NCBI GenBank assembly: GCA_963575745.1
Contig: CAUYUJ010017798.1
Location: 1 to 64,000, forward strand
Source: Prorocentrum cordatum
Taxonomy: Eukaryota; Sar; Dinophyceae; Prorocentrales; Prorocentraceae
DNA: 64,000 bases
Direction of reading: 5' to 3'
Below the pieces are notes generated by a model, which saw nothing but the letters and a program-made list of their open reading frames with translations, did no database searches and was not told where the DNA came from. The position numbers and the translations under genes are program-made. Shown here in pieces: positions 39,952 through 49,758 of this stretch (position 1 is the first letter of the stretch; each line of letters opens with the position of its first letter).

Positions 39952-40944
39952 GTGCCTGGCACGTCGGCAGCTGATACACTGGCGGCTGCAACTGGTGTGT
40001 CAGATGCAGTGTTGTGGCAGATGCCGTGCGAGGACTCCGCCCTGCAGGTCGAGCTGGTCAAGAAGCACGACAAGGAGTGGTTGCAGTTGGCCGTCAGGGG
40101 GAACAAGGCACAGGTTATGCAGCTCGTCGGTTATGCTGGCAAGTCGAACGCGACGCAATTCCTGACGAGCCTGGGCGCCAGGTACGCAAAGGGGGAGCCG
40201 AAGGCGAACCTCGAGAACGCCAAGAGGCAGTGGCTCATGGAGAACGCGGCTCATGACGCACGCGGCGCCAGGATGCGGCCAGCGGCAGCTTGCCGGAAAA
40301 AGCCCGCGGCCGCAGAGGAGGCCGCGGCCGCCGAGGGCGGGCAGCCTGTCAAGGACGACACAGCTGCAGATGAAGCAGAGGATGAGGGGCATGAGGCTGA
40401 GGAGGATGAGGACGCGGAGGAGGAGGAGGAGGCTGGCGACGCGGCCTGTTCAGATGTGGCCGCCGAGGTCGGCGCAGTTCAAGGAGCAGGCGGGGGCAGC
40501 CATGCAGGTGCGGCCACCAATGACATGGACGAGTCGCCCATATCGGACGTAGAAGTCGAAGAGAAGCCGGTCGTCGCAGCCTTCCTGACCAAGGATGTGA
40601 CGGTGGAGACATGCCCGCCCGAGGTCGAGGATGAGGCCGAGGAGGCGACGCGGAGGAGGCCAGCGACGGCAGGAGGTGCGGCCAGGAAGCGGCCGTCGTC
40701 GGATGCATCGGATGCGGCCCACGAGCATGCATCCAAGGCTCCCAGATCTGGCGAGGCGATGGAGACGCCGAAGAAGCCGACGTCGGCGGACCAGATCCAG
40801 TCCCCCACGTCAGATGCGGCCCAGCCGCCCGTCGCGTCGCAGACGGCGCCGACGCCAGTCGGTCCAGCCCCGTTGTCCGATAGTCAGCCTGTGCAGCCGC
40901 AGCGTCCCAGGGCCCCCAGATGCACTGAGATTCCAGACTTTTGA
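39952..40944 (+). CDS. Gene A: basic/acidic protein, N-terminal helical domain
   Basis: 330 codons. Residues 1-100 are well-folded in composition (VSDAVLWQMPCEDSALQVEL, GNKAQVMQLVGYAGKSNATQ, SLGARYAKGEPKANLENAKR). A long Ala/Glu/Asp/Pro-rich linker follows, with KKPAAAEE and acidic blocks, and PTPVGPAP-type repeats near the end. The GTG at 39952 is the first codon after an inferred splice acceptor, so this is an exon rather than a complete gene. The 3' splice is unresolved; CCCAG sites near 40919 are candidates, otherwise the frame ends at the TGA at 40942-40944. Companion-type proteins like this sit upstream of the transposase-like gene B. Function unknown. Confidence 0.5.
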   Translation: MPGTSAADTLAAATGVSDAVLWQMPCEDSALQVELVKKHDKEWLQLAVRGNKAQVMQLVGYAGKSNATQFLTSLGARYAKGEPKANLENAKRQWLMENAAHDARGARMRPAAACRKKPAAAEEAAAAEGGQPVKDDTAADEAEDEGHEAEEDEDAEEEEEAGDAACSDVAAEVGAVQGAGGGSHAGAATNDMDESPISDVEVEEKPVVAAFLTKDVTVETCPPEVEDEAEEATRRRPATAGGAARKRPSSDASDAAHEHASKAPRSGEAMETPKKPTSADQIQSPTSDAAQPPVASQTAPTPVGPAPLSDSQPVQPQRPRAPRCTEIPDF

Positions 40945-41779
40945 TAGAGCCACATAAGGCTCGAGCTTGCTCTCTAGAGGGGCGTATAGGCGATGTGTGC
41001 GCGTGTATTGGCATGTGTTGCGGGTTTGCGTTGGACAGGGCGATGGGGTGTCTTGGGTCTTGGTTGAGGGGCACTTGCCAATGCGCGAAGGGTGTACACG
41101 TCGGCGGTTACGAAGTTCAACGTACTAGAGAGCGGGCCAACACGGCAGGCGCGCAAGTACAGCTGCACCATCGCGCTGTTACAGTTCTCCCGCCCTTGCT
41201 CCTGCTCCTCACCATCACCTTATATGTTATTATGTGGAGACATCCTCCGCATACTCCTCCTCATCACAATCATCCGCCTCATCAGCATCCTCCTCCTCAT
41301 GGTCGCCCTGTCCCCACCCCATCCCTCTCTATACTCAGTTCATGAGTTCGGTCACTCGTGGTGTAGGCGTGCATCCTGCGCACCTTGCACGGGGCGCCTG
41401 ACTGTTTATCGCTGAGCGCTGTGCGACATCAGCAAAACGTGGCCTCTCTGGGCGTAGACCAGATGCCGCATGAGTTCGGTACGAATGGTATAGAAGCATG
41501 AACAGCACGCATGTCCCACCACCACCCCCACAATACATACCACGTGACACCATCACTGTACCAACACATCTTACACGATCGTTCCACACGGTTGTTCGGG
41601 TGTGGATGTAGGCCCACCATTGTACTACCACATCGGCTACCACCCATACGCACCACCAACATTACCACCACTAGGTAGGGCCATGCCACGGTGTGAGGTA
41701 CATCGTCACCACCATGTGTCGGCATATCGATATCAAATCGGTTCGATCGGCCTTCGCTGCCGTTTAAGTTACCCGAGGC
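40945..41779. other. Probable intron or spacer in gene A
   Basis: No plus-strand coding continuity. A 557-codon minus-strand ORF across 41429-43102 is the shadow of plus-strand coding in part and shows no domain. Confidence 0.4.
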
Positions 41780-42830
41780 GTGATGCACCGTGTTGAGTGG
41801 GGCATTGTACCGCGGAGCCCACTCCGCACTACACCGATCGGCCGCGCATTCGCCAGCAGCGTCGGCGGGGTCATGTCGGGGGCGGCCTGTGATTCCAGGG
41901 AGGACTCCGAGCCCGAACCATCCACCCAGGTGGCCGATGGCACTGCCGCGCTCGCCGCCGCGCAGCAGGCGCCGACGCTGGCCGTGAACGCAGCCACGCA
42001 GCTCGATGGCGACGACGACGTTCCGTTGGCGCAGTTGAGGCACACGTCCGATGTCGATGCCGTCCCATTGCCAGCTGATCGCGGGGGTGAGGGGAGCGCC
42101 CGCGCCGTGCGGGCGGAGGCGGATGCGAGGTGGAGGGCAGTGCGCGATGCAGAGGATCGCGCAGACAGTCAATCCAGGCAGCTGGAGGAGGCGCGGCAGC
42201 TGAACGAGTCCATGCAGAAACTGATCCAGGCGCAGTCGCAGCAGATGAACGATCTCATGATGCAGGCGAGCGAGCTGTCCAAGAAGCGTGACGCACCAGC
42301 TAAATCGGCATCGGCATCGAAGAAGCAGCGGGCCGACGGCATCGAGGAGGGCAACGACGCGGCCACTGACAACCCCACGCCCATCATCATCGACGACAGC
42401 CCCGAGGAGGCAGGCGGTGCATCCGACGACCCCGACATGAAGGCAGCGCTGGTTGCGTCGCAGGCGGCCGCGGCTGAGGATGAGGAGCAGGCGAGGCAGG
42501 AGGAGAAGGACATGGAGCGCACCCTGGCGAAGTCGCGGGCTGAGACGAGGGGCGCTCCGTGCACCCCCCCGCACCCAGAGGCGAGCCGCAGCTGGGACAC
42601 CCGACTCAGCGGCGCAGGTGGCAGTCAATATCCTGATCGTCAGCCGAACCCATCGGACCACCCCGAGCTCTTTCGGCGCTGCTTCAAAGATGACATCGCG
42701 GACGGGGGCAGCATGTCCGCGCCTGCAGGCGGCGAGGCGGCACCGCGCGGCCACGAGGCTGGAGGTGTGTCTGGCGAGGATGTCGCGGAGGCGGCTGCAG
42801 GGGTGGCGACTGGGAGTGCACCCCTGGCAT
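41780..42830 (+). CDS. Gene A: coiled-coil segment with UIM-like motifs
   Basis: From about residue 30 the frame is protein-like. A Ser/Glu/Pro stretch is followed by a heptad-like coiled coil (RQLEEARQLNESMQKLIQAQ, then SQQMNDLMMQASELSKKRD), an acidic IIIDDSPEE motif, and DPDMKAALVASQAAAAEDEE followed by KDMERTLAKSRAE. The last two resemble ubiquitin-interacting motifs (acidic-x-x-A-L-x-x-S). Sequence beyond about 42830 looks intronic although the frame stays open to 43009. The ATG at 41780 is not trusted; an acceptor between 41840 and 41890 is likely. Confidence 0.45.
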
Positions 42831-42989
42831 GTGGCGGAGATAGTGACGCACTCCCGCACGTGTGGAGGTGCTCGCCCGAGTCGTTCCTCCCTCCCATCTC
42901 CACAGCCATCGCACTTCCAATCCTCCTGAGCACTGTCGATACTCCAGTGTGCAGTCGCCGCCCTCTTCCCGCCCAACTTGCTAGCATCG

Positions 42990-43022
42990 GTGACCACCGC
43001 TGGCGGTGAACATCGGTGGCTG
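42990..43022. repeat. Intron hairpin, CACCG-CTGG-CGGTG
   Basis: GACCACCGCTGGCGGTGAAC flanked by CATCGGTG on both sides; a member of the hairpin family restricted to the plus-strand cluster. Confidence 0.65.
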
Positions 43023-43053
43023 TCATGCTGGCGAGGAGAGGTCAAGGAGGTGA

Positions 43054-43480
43054 ATGACAATGATCGATGGTGATTCGGAATATTGGATGTCACTGCGGCC
43101 AAAGACGCCGTTCGAGACGCCGCCCAAGAGCTTCCTGCGCCACAAGCACTCGATCGAGGCGCAGCTCTTGAGGTTCGAGGACGGGCTACGACTGGCGGCG
43201 ACTGTGGACGAGATCGGGATCAACAACATGTTGCTCGAGTTCTTCCACGCATCGGACATGCGCGCGATCTTCGAAGCCAGGGGCGTGTGTAGGGACGATT
43301 TGACTCCGATGGCTGCGGGGCTTGCTGATGCGGAGCAGTGCGTGAAGATGCCGAGGGCGACCGACGAGGTGGGGCGCGGCAGCGTGGAGCCCGTTGCAGA
43401 GTCATCACGGCTCGACTCGATCGACACGACAGGCTTCGACGCGAAGGCGCTCGGTGAGCTTGCTATGTGGCGCGCGGCGG
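43054..43480 (+). CDS. Gene A: exon encoding a helical domain
   Basis: Encodes PKTPFETPPKSFLRHKHSIE, LRFEDGLRLAATVDEIGINN and FFHASDMRAIFEARGVC, a non-repetitive, globular-looking segment. The Met at 43054 is unlikely to be a true start. Frame changes near 43480, between MWRAAEST and TFDFQRG, where one extra base would explain the shift. Confidence 0.5.
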
Positions 43481-43777
43481 AGTCGACCAACTTTCGATTT
43501 CCAGCGAGGGCTGCTGCTGGGAACCCCCATCGCCTCGAGGTTCGAGCGGCGCAAGGCTGCCAACCCGCAGATGAAGAAGGACTATGATGCCCTGAAGGGC
43601 AACCAGGATGCGCAGATGCAGTTCAGGCAGGACTGGGCCAAGGAGACGTTCGAGAACTACGTCGCCGTGAAGCAGAAGATCATTACCCTGGTCAAGTCGC
43701 AATGGCGCAAGGGGCAGTACATGCCGTTAGGCCGCATCGTCCACAAAGAGGGCGGGGGCAAGTTGGGCTGGATGCAG
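43481..43777 (+). CDS. Gene A: conserved helical domain, first half
   Basis: In the second frame this reads LLLGTPIASRFERRKAANPQ, MKKDYDALKGNQDAQMQFRQ, DWAKETFENYVAVKQKI and YMPLGRIVHKEGGGKLGW, ending MQ at a complete codon. The pattern (basic region, long amphipathic helices with FRxxWA, then an R-I-V-x-E-G-G loop) belongs to a multicopy dinoflagellate protein of unknown function. Removing the intron at 43778-44081 continues it in phase. Confidence 0.55.
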
Positions 43778-44081
43778 GCACAGTGGGTCGAATCCGTACA
43801 ACTGTAGTTATAATGCAAGTGTTCTCGGCCACCCTCCTCCCGCCCATGCAACCATCCCCGCTTGCCGCTGGCGGCGAGCATCGATAACCACTTCAGCCTC
43901 TGTCAAGAATCACCTCTCACTTCGCTTCCTCGCAACCACAACCAACACCGAGACCTGTTCTACCACTAGTGCGCAGCAATATGCAACCACGTCCATAACC
44001 ATGTACAACGTTACATAACCACGTGCAAAGTTACACCGGCAACTACATGCCACCACTTCCAGCTGTACGGATGCCCCACAG
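43778..44081 (+). mobile_element. Introner: intron with TIRs and target-site duplication
   Basis: A 304-bp GC-AG intron. CAGGCA is duplicated at both edges (43775-43780 and 44079-44084), and the splice sites lie inside the duplication, so exact removal restores one copy. The ends are inverted repeats: left CAGTGGGTCGAATCCGTACA then ACTG, right (reverse complement) CTGTGGGGCATCCGTACAGC then TG. Removal joins GWMQ to AARYITQAMQ in phase 0. A GCCG-CTGG-CGGC hairpin lies inside. These are the defining features of transposon-derived introns known as introners. Confidence 0.75.
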
Positions 44082-44282
44082 GCAGCGAGGTACATTACAC
44101 AGGCGATGCAGTTAGGTCCGCCATGGGTGGTGTTCGACAGCGCCACCAGGTCGTTACGGGCACTGTACGTGACGGAGGGGGTGAACACTGAGTTCACTGA
44201 GGCGTGGTCTAAGTACGAGCAGTGGACGTCGGACAGCATCGAGAGCGACGTCATGCGGGATCGCCGCCTGGAGGGTCAACAG
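44082..44282 (+). CDS. Gene A: conserved helical domain, second half
   Basis: Encodes AARYITQAMQLGPPWVVFD, RSLRALYVTEGVNTEFTEAW and SKYEQWTSDSIESDVMRD, ending at LEGQQ. It is in phase with the preceding exon once the introner is removed. The ending CAACAG|GCG is a candidate GC donor. The region looks like a compact alpha/beta domain (LGPPWVVFDSATRSLRALYV); function unknown. Confidence 0.6.
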
Positions 44283-44879
44283 GCGTTGTGGGGTGTGTAC
44301 ATAGACCCACTCGTCTCATCAACCCCCTCTTAACCCTCCACCTTCTCCAACTCCTCTTTCAACTCCAACTCATACTACCCCCTCTCACCTTGCCATCCCC
44401 TCCCCCACCCCCCTCGTCAATTCCCCATCGTCGCCCACCGCGTGCCCCGACCCCGCGCGCGTCTCGCGACTTCGCCCAGGATCGTAAATCGGTCGGAAGA
44501 ACCCTTGGAGATTCATTGTGGACCCCCCCCGTTATACAGTCATGCAATTCCAGGCGTCGACTGGCTGCGCGGGAGGCGCGCCGACGGCCGCGATCGCGGC
44601 TGGCGGGCAGGACACGTGGACACCCCTCCTAAATCGTTCATGCCTGCTCCGAATTATGAATCCTCATCATCCCCATCTCTGTCCTCCTCTGGCGTCGCCG
44701 TATCCTCTGCCTCATGCAACGTCGTTCCCCGCCCCCCTGCCTGAGCCTGATCTGAGACGATTGGCGGGGGGTTAGGGTCGGGCCAGGCGGCCCCCGTATG
44801 TCATCCCAGCCAGGGCCCAGCGACGGCGGGTACGAGGCCGAGCTCGCCCACGGTGACCGCTGGCGAGGCAGCGCAGCAG
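44283..44879 (+). other. Inferred GC-AG intron of gene A
   Basis: Starts GCGTTGTG after CAACAG and ends GCGCAGCAG. Splicing joins EGQQ to EGAAAAATTAAVEG in phase 0. The acceptor is chosen on frame alone; other AG sites nearby are possible. No TIRs seen. Confidence 0.4.
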
Positions 44880-45450
44880 GAGGGCGCGGCCGCGGCAGCG
44901 ACGACGGCTGCGGTCGAGGGGGCGGCGAGGAAGGATGCGCCCGCGGCGGCGGGCAAGGCTGGGGCCGAGGCGGCGGCGGCGCAGCCTGCAGGTGAGGAGG
45001 CGGCAGGCGGCAAGGAGAAACCCAAGAAGGCGAAGACGCCGAGGGAGAAGGACCCCTATCAAGGAACTGGCAGCAGATGCAAAGAAGCGCATCAGCATGT
45101 ACTCGACGACGATGTCGGATGTGATGACGATCTTCTCTGGCATGGAGTCGGACAAATCGTGGCAGTGGGCACTGAAGGACGATGACGGCGTGGCCCTCAA
45201 GAAGCAGCACAGGCTGCTTCAGGAGCACGTGCGCACCAAGGAGAACTTGTCGCGCATCCTGACGAACGACCTTGGGAAGCTCAGGAAGGAGCTCGGGGAT
45301 GGACCCTTCTCGGCGGCCTTGCAGGACGCCATCAACCTCGAGCCCAAGCTCCACAAGATCGCGGGCCTGGTGACGTGCCTGCTGCAGGCACACAAGTGCA
45401 AGCTGGACGCCAAGGCTCAGAAGAGCCAGAAGTCGGGGAGGGCAGCGTAG
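44880..45450 (+). CDS. Gene A: C-terminal Ala/Lys linker and helical domain
   Basis: Starts as an Ala/Glu/Lys-rich linker (GKEKPKKAKTPREKDP). One base too many in CCCC near 45052 then shifts the frame into PIKELAADAKKRISMYSTTM, VMTIFSGMESDKSWQWALKD, KQHRLLQEHVRTKENLSRI, LGDGPFSAALQDAINLEPKL and LVTCLLQAHKCKLDAKAQKS, ending QKSGRAA and a TAG at 45448-45450. The last 120 residues form a long-helix domain with a W-x-W-A signature that typically ends this companion protein. Gene A therefore probably ends here. Confidence 0.5.
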
Positions 45451-45599
45451 GTGCTCGCGAGGCTGCATCAGCCTTGACATTTTCAGTGGTTCGGACCGAA
45501 TGTGCCATCCTGCGGGGAAATCTTGGTGGTCGATTGGATTTTCGCAGCTTGTTTGAAAAATTTGATGGGTTGCCCGAAATCTCCATGGGATATCTGGTT

Positions 45600-45870
45600 T
45601 GTAGGGCTCATCGAGGCTCACCGGTGCTCATCGGGCGCTCATCGGCGCTCACCGGTGCTCATCGGCGCTCACCGGTGCTCATCGGTGCTCACCGGCGCTC
45701 ATCGGGGGCCCACCGGTGCTCACCGGTGCTCACCGGCACCGATGAGATTTCGATGAGCCCCGATGAGCTCATCGATACCGATGAGCGTCATACCTGTGAA
45801 ATTACAGGGTCGGAGCCGATGAGCTCACCGCACCGATGAGCCCCTCACCGATGAGCACCGATGAGCGCCA
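45600..45870. repeat. 10-bp CTCAYCGGYG array with an orientation switch
   Basis: About a dozen direct units of CTCAYCGGYG run from about 45605 to 45735. They are followed to 45870 by units in the opposite orientation (CACCGATGAG), so the whole block can fold back on itself. The unit is the arm of the hairpin family seen in neighbouring introns. Confidence 0.85.
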
Positions 45871-46635
45871 TGGGGTGTCACTCGGCGAGCCTCAGATGGC
45901 TGTCTGTGTAGGTTTCTAGGGTTCTCGAAAGCGTGCGTTGCGTATCTGCAGGTGAGTTTCAGGGCGCGAGCGGCGTCGCTGGGCGGCGCAAGAGTGCGAA
46001 GATAACGAAGGTAGCGAAGATGACCGCATCAGAACGAACGAGACGGATGAGGGCGAGTAATTTGTGGAGGCGAGGATAATCATGAGGAGCATGGTGATGC
46101 CGATGATGGGGGGATGGATGTATAACGGCATGCAGAGATATGGGGAGATGGAGGGAGATAGATGTGCAGTCTGTGGCCACCGAGTTTCCTACACAGACGT
46201 GCCCCGCTGCAAATGAGTACTTTCGGTCGAAGGCCCACCGATCAGGTAAAGGGGCGAGGCGAGGGGCAACCGCCCGCCCGTGCTGCCGACGGGAACGCAT
46301 TGCGTTGCGAATGCGCATGCACGTGCTGTACCACGCCAATCATGTGCAACGTGCCCCACCCGCGTGGTGCACGTCGGTTGCGCGCTGTGCGCGTTCTGAT
46401 ACTTCGATCGTGTGTGTCGAGACGCTCTAAAGAATGTGGTATCCGATGTGGATGCCTTCATGTGTGATGCCGCTGCTCCCCCACTCTCGCTCCCCCCTGT
46501 CCCTCCGCCCTCCCTCGTCCGCCCTCATACCTTTCTCCTTCCCACCACCGCCCCCCCCCCCGATGTTTTCTGTGCACCGCAGCAATGCTGCACCCACACT
46601 GTAAATGATACCACGGCCCAAAGCAGTTTGCAACC
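45871..46635. other. Spacer between genes A and B, no gene seen
   Basis: Short ORFs only; a run of about ten C lies near 46551-46561. Confidence 0.45.
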
Positions 46636-47466
46636 ATGGGCAAGCGCGCCCATTGCCGAAGCACCGACGCGGCATGCAGGATGCCCAGACTATACGCACA
46701 GAGTGACCAATGCGAACGCGATACAGGGTCGGAGCTGCTACGGATGATGTTGCGCTTATACGCGCCATGTAAACTTACAGCAACAGATTTATGCCAGCTC
46801 TGTTATTATGCAGACAAGGCGAACACGCCAGGCGCAAACTTTGCACAGTACGCCATGGCGCCAGGCAAACAGAGTGGCAAATTCCAAGACTTACTGTCCA
46901 GGGTGTTGCCATCACCGTCGGATCTCATATGTGTCCCCACGCCTGTAAATCTGAACAGGCGGCCTGCACGCACGATCAGAGCCGTACCTGTGATGTGTGT
47001 GTACGAATCGCTCGACACCGAGATTCGGACCGAGCCTGCTACGTTCGATTTGATAAACTCCGACCCTGACGTCCGCGAGCCGTGCGTGCTGGATCCCCCC
47101 TGCTACACCACTCATCCTGCGGCGGTGGACGCTGTGGCCAACGGGCACGACCGCCCCGTTCCACTCGCCATATATCTAGACGGGGTGCGCTACATTTCCG
47201 CGGCTTCTGGCCGCACCGACAGCACCCTTGGTATATGTGCGATCAACTTATTGTCGGGAAAGAGACACCTGATGTCGGTGACCCGCTCATCGGACACGTG
47301 CGCGTGCGGGTGCAAAGGATGGTGCACCATATTCCCGCACTTGGAGGTGGCGAGGTGGCAGATGGAAGCGATTACAAGAGGACGCAGACCGCCGCGGCGG
47401 CACGACGGATCAGACTGGCCACCGAACGACCCACTGGGCTCGCACATGGAACTCTCGTTCAAAGGG
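46636..47466 (+). CDS. Gene B exon 1a: transposase-like multicopy protein, N-terminal part
   Basis: ATG at 46636. The first 60 residues form a helical segment (SELLRMMLRLYAPCKLTATD, FAQYAMAPGKQSGKFQDLLS). A core begins at about residue 175: VPLAIYLDGVRYISAASGR, TLGICAINLLSGKRHLMSV, a Cys cluster CACGCKGWCT and RRPPRRHDGSDWPPNDP. The Y-x-D-G strand, Cys cluster and following R-H-D-G recall the layout of CACTA/Plavaka-type transposases, with an early Asp of a possible DDE triad, but I cannot confirm the family. The reading frame shifts in GGGGG at 47462-47466; one base fewer continues into the next segment (WIKGDRSEHSKTLG). Confidence 0.55.
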
Positions 47467-48235
47467 GGTCCTGGTGTGGATCAAAGGCGATAGGTCCGAG
47501 CATTCGAAAACACTGGGCATGTCGAGCTGGGCGTCGTTGTACAATCCCTGCTCCTTTTGCCGCATGTGCTTGGACGAGGTGCACGGCTCCTACGATGACC
47601 TAGTTGACGGGATGCCTTGGCCACTTCGCACACATGACGAGTTCTTTACAGCGTGCGAGACGTGCGAGGTGCACGTGCGATTGCGCCACGACAGAGATCG
47701 GAGGGATTTGCTGGCGAAGCTGAAGTTTAGGAAAACCAAGAAGTCCCATGGCGGGCGAGTTCTGGACACTGACCTTATCGTGAACGGCATCGCCCTCAAA
47801 GCAGGAGACAGGTTAGAGCCATCTGTGTCTCTGATGGACACACATTGGTTGGAACGTGTGCGGCTTCCACTGACGATCACGTTCTGGAGGGAAACAGTTG
47901 GCGTCGGTGGCAAAGTTTTGGGCCCGATGAGCCACAGGTGCCACTTATTATGTAGACACTTGGGAACCAGTCCAGTTCGGTCTCTCGCCATAGATTCGCT
48001 GCACTGCCTATACTACGGACCACTACAACGGTTTTTGAGCGCTGCATTGTGGAGAATTGTGTTGCGAAATCCGTTCAAGTACGGCGGCCCGCTGGACAAC
48101 GTTCTCGAGCTTGGTTCCCGCCGCATAAACGCTGACCTTCAGTTGTGGCAAGAACAACACTGCATACCACATTCCATCAGGGTCGGCACGTTCACGCTCA
48201 AGATGCTTGGGGACCGCAAGGGTCGGTCGCTGCAG
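47467..48235 (+). CDS. Gene B exon 1b: transposase-like multicopy protein, central part
   Basis: Encodes VWIKGDRSEHSKTLGMSSWA with a following YNPCSFCRMC zinc-binding-like pair, then LERVRLPLTITFWRETVGVG, HRCHLLCRHLGTSPVRSLAI and IDSLHCLYYGPLQRFLSAAL. I-K-G-D and I-D-S-L-H are the kind of acidic positions expected of an RNase-H-fold nuclease, but the catalytic assignment is inference. It ends in a complete codon CAG at 48235 (KGRSLQ), where a GA-AG intron starts. The ORF reads on to 48337 only through intron sequence. Confidence 0.55.
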
Positions 48236-48396
48236 GACCCCGCTCTTGTTTCCAATGTGGCGTGCGTGCGGGCGCTGCCCAACGCGCGCGCGCGCGAGGG
48301 CAGCGCATGCCGGGGGGTAGGCGCCACATGGTTTTAGCAGGGTGGTTATGGCGGCGCGGGGGTGCATATGTCGGAGTGGAATTGGTAGATACACAC

Positions 48397-48437
<41 letters not shown>

Positions 48438-48812
48438 ATTGAGAGAGAGAGAGAGAGAGAGATAACCCACCCATGGTATGAGTATATGCACACAGACACA
48501 CGCACACGGTGGACACGTGCGTGCACATAACAAGTCAAGCCCGCCGCTACGCATACTATGCATGCAGGTTTACGTAGCACACATACACCTACATGTTCTG
48601 TGTAAAACTACGCAGGCCGGCGGTCGAGTCTGAAACTACGACGTGGGCGCGCCTGCTATATATCTATAGATATATACATACATGTATATGGATGCGCACG
48701 CGCATGCATGTGCACACGGTGGGACACGGAATATAAAGAGCCATGGGGGTCGACAGGCACGAGTGGGACGCAACGTCTGCAAGTGTTCGAGCGAGTTCCC
48801 CCCCGACCGCAG
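48236..48812 (+). other. Inferred GA-AG intron of gene B with a 7-bp direct repeat at its edges
   Basis: GCAGGAC occurs at 48232-48238 and again at 48809-48815; the intron lies between the two copies. Splicing CAG|GAC...GCAG|GAC joins KGRSLQ to DWMHPGCSVSFK in phase 0. The 5' dinucleotide is GA, a non-canonical border reported for dinoflagellates. The intron carries a (GA)n array at about 48399-48462. No clear TIRs. Confidence 0.6.
48399..48462. repeat. (GA)n microsatellite inside the gene B intron
   Basis: Two GA blocks separated by CGCGATT. Confidence 0.9.
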
Positions 48813-49116
48813 GACTGGATGCATCCTGGGTGCTCTGTGTCATTCAAGGCCGCCGAGATAGGATACCTGGTGCCATTTGCCAACGAGCTGCTTAGTAAAC
48901 ACGGTGGTCGGACTGCGTATGGCGACGCCCTGATTGATGCTGGGCTGTCGTTGGGGACGTTTCGTTTCTGGTAGAGATGCGCACCCATGCGCGCGCCGTG
49001 CCGCCTGAGAGTACGCGCAAGATGCCGATGGCAATGCGGGTGCACCTAAAGAGCTGCCGCCTGGCACACATCGCGTACACGCCTAAGCACCACCTGGTGC
49101 GCCGCCTGATCTACAG
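48813..49116 (+). CDS. Gene B exon 2
   Basis: Reads DWMHPGCSVSFKAAEIGYLV and ANELLSKHGGRTAYGDALID. One base shift near 48965-48971 then leads into VEMRTHARAVPPESTRKMPM and AYTPKHHLVRRLIYR. The P-K-H-H near the end is the kind of conserved motif that precedes the final D-E helix in this family. It ends CTACAG|GCG, a GC donor, leaving two bases (AG) of the split codon. Confidence 0.5.
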
Positions 49117-49758
49117 GCGTGCGTTTTTTTTTGTTAGCGGATAGTTCAAATCAAACCCGCCCTCCCTACCTCCCTCCCTCCCTCCCCAGCCTCCTTCCTC
49201 CCCTCCTTCCCTCCCACATCCCTCCTCTCCTCGCCTCGCCTAGGTCCTCTGTCGATCGTGCTGGGCGCATTCGCTCACTGCGTCGCCCCATCCATGTTCC
49301 GCCTAACGCACGCACTCCCCCCCCCCCAACATGCGCGCTGCGCCCATGGCTGCGGGCGCGGCTGGGCGGGGGGCGGGGCAGTCGGACAGGGCGCGTGGGC
49401 GTTGGGCGCGGGGCGGGGATTGGGCGACGCCGGTGTGTAGAACGATGTAGGTGCACAGCAACGTAGAAGGCTACCACGAGGAGGATTGACGATGACCGAG
49501 TATTGGACCACTACTGGGTGCTGCGAATAGCAGGCGCATCGGCGACATGCATCGCACACGCAATGTTCCGCTAGACGCGGTCGCCCCAAGCAGGTCGCTG
49601 TCCTGCAGCTCGGTCTCCCCCAAGCAAAACAACGACATCGGAAATGCCTGGACGATGCGCCAGCCGTGTCTGCCAGGGGGGCGGGGTCAGGTTTGGACGT
49701 GGGCTAGTCTGGGCGTGAAGGTTTCCGAGTTCACCTCGGCGTGTAAAAACTGCTCCAG
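49117..49758 (+). other. Inferred GC-AG intron of gene B
   Basis: Starts GCGTGCG after CTACAG and ends CTGCTCCAG. The split codon AG+G (Arg) is restored and reads RISDHGSPKMYTRF. Only CAGG is shared at the two edges. Confidence 0.5.

Noticed and set aside
41429-43102. 557-codon minus-strand ORF opposite gene A
   Set aside because: Opposite a protein-like plus-strand coding segment; no domain, and it crosses predicted introns.
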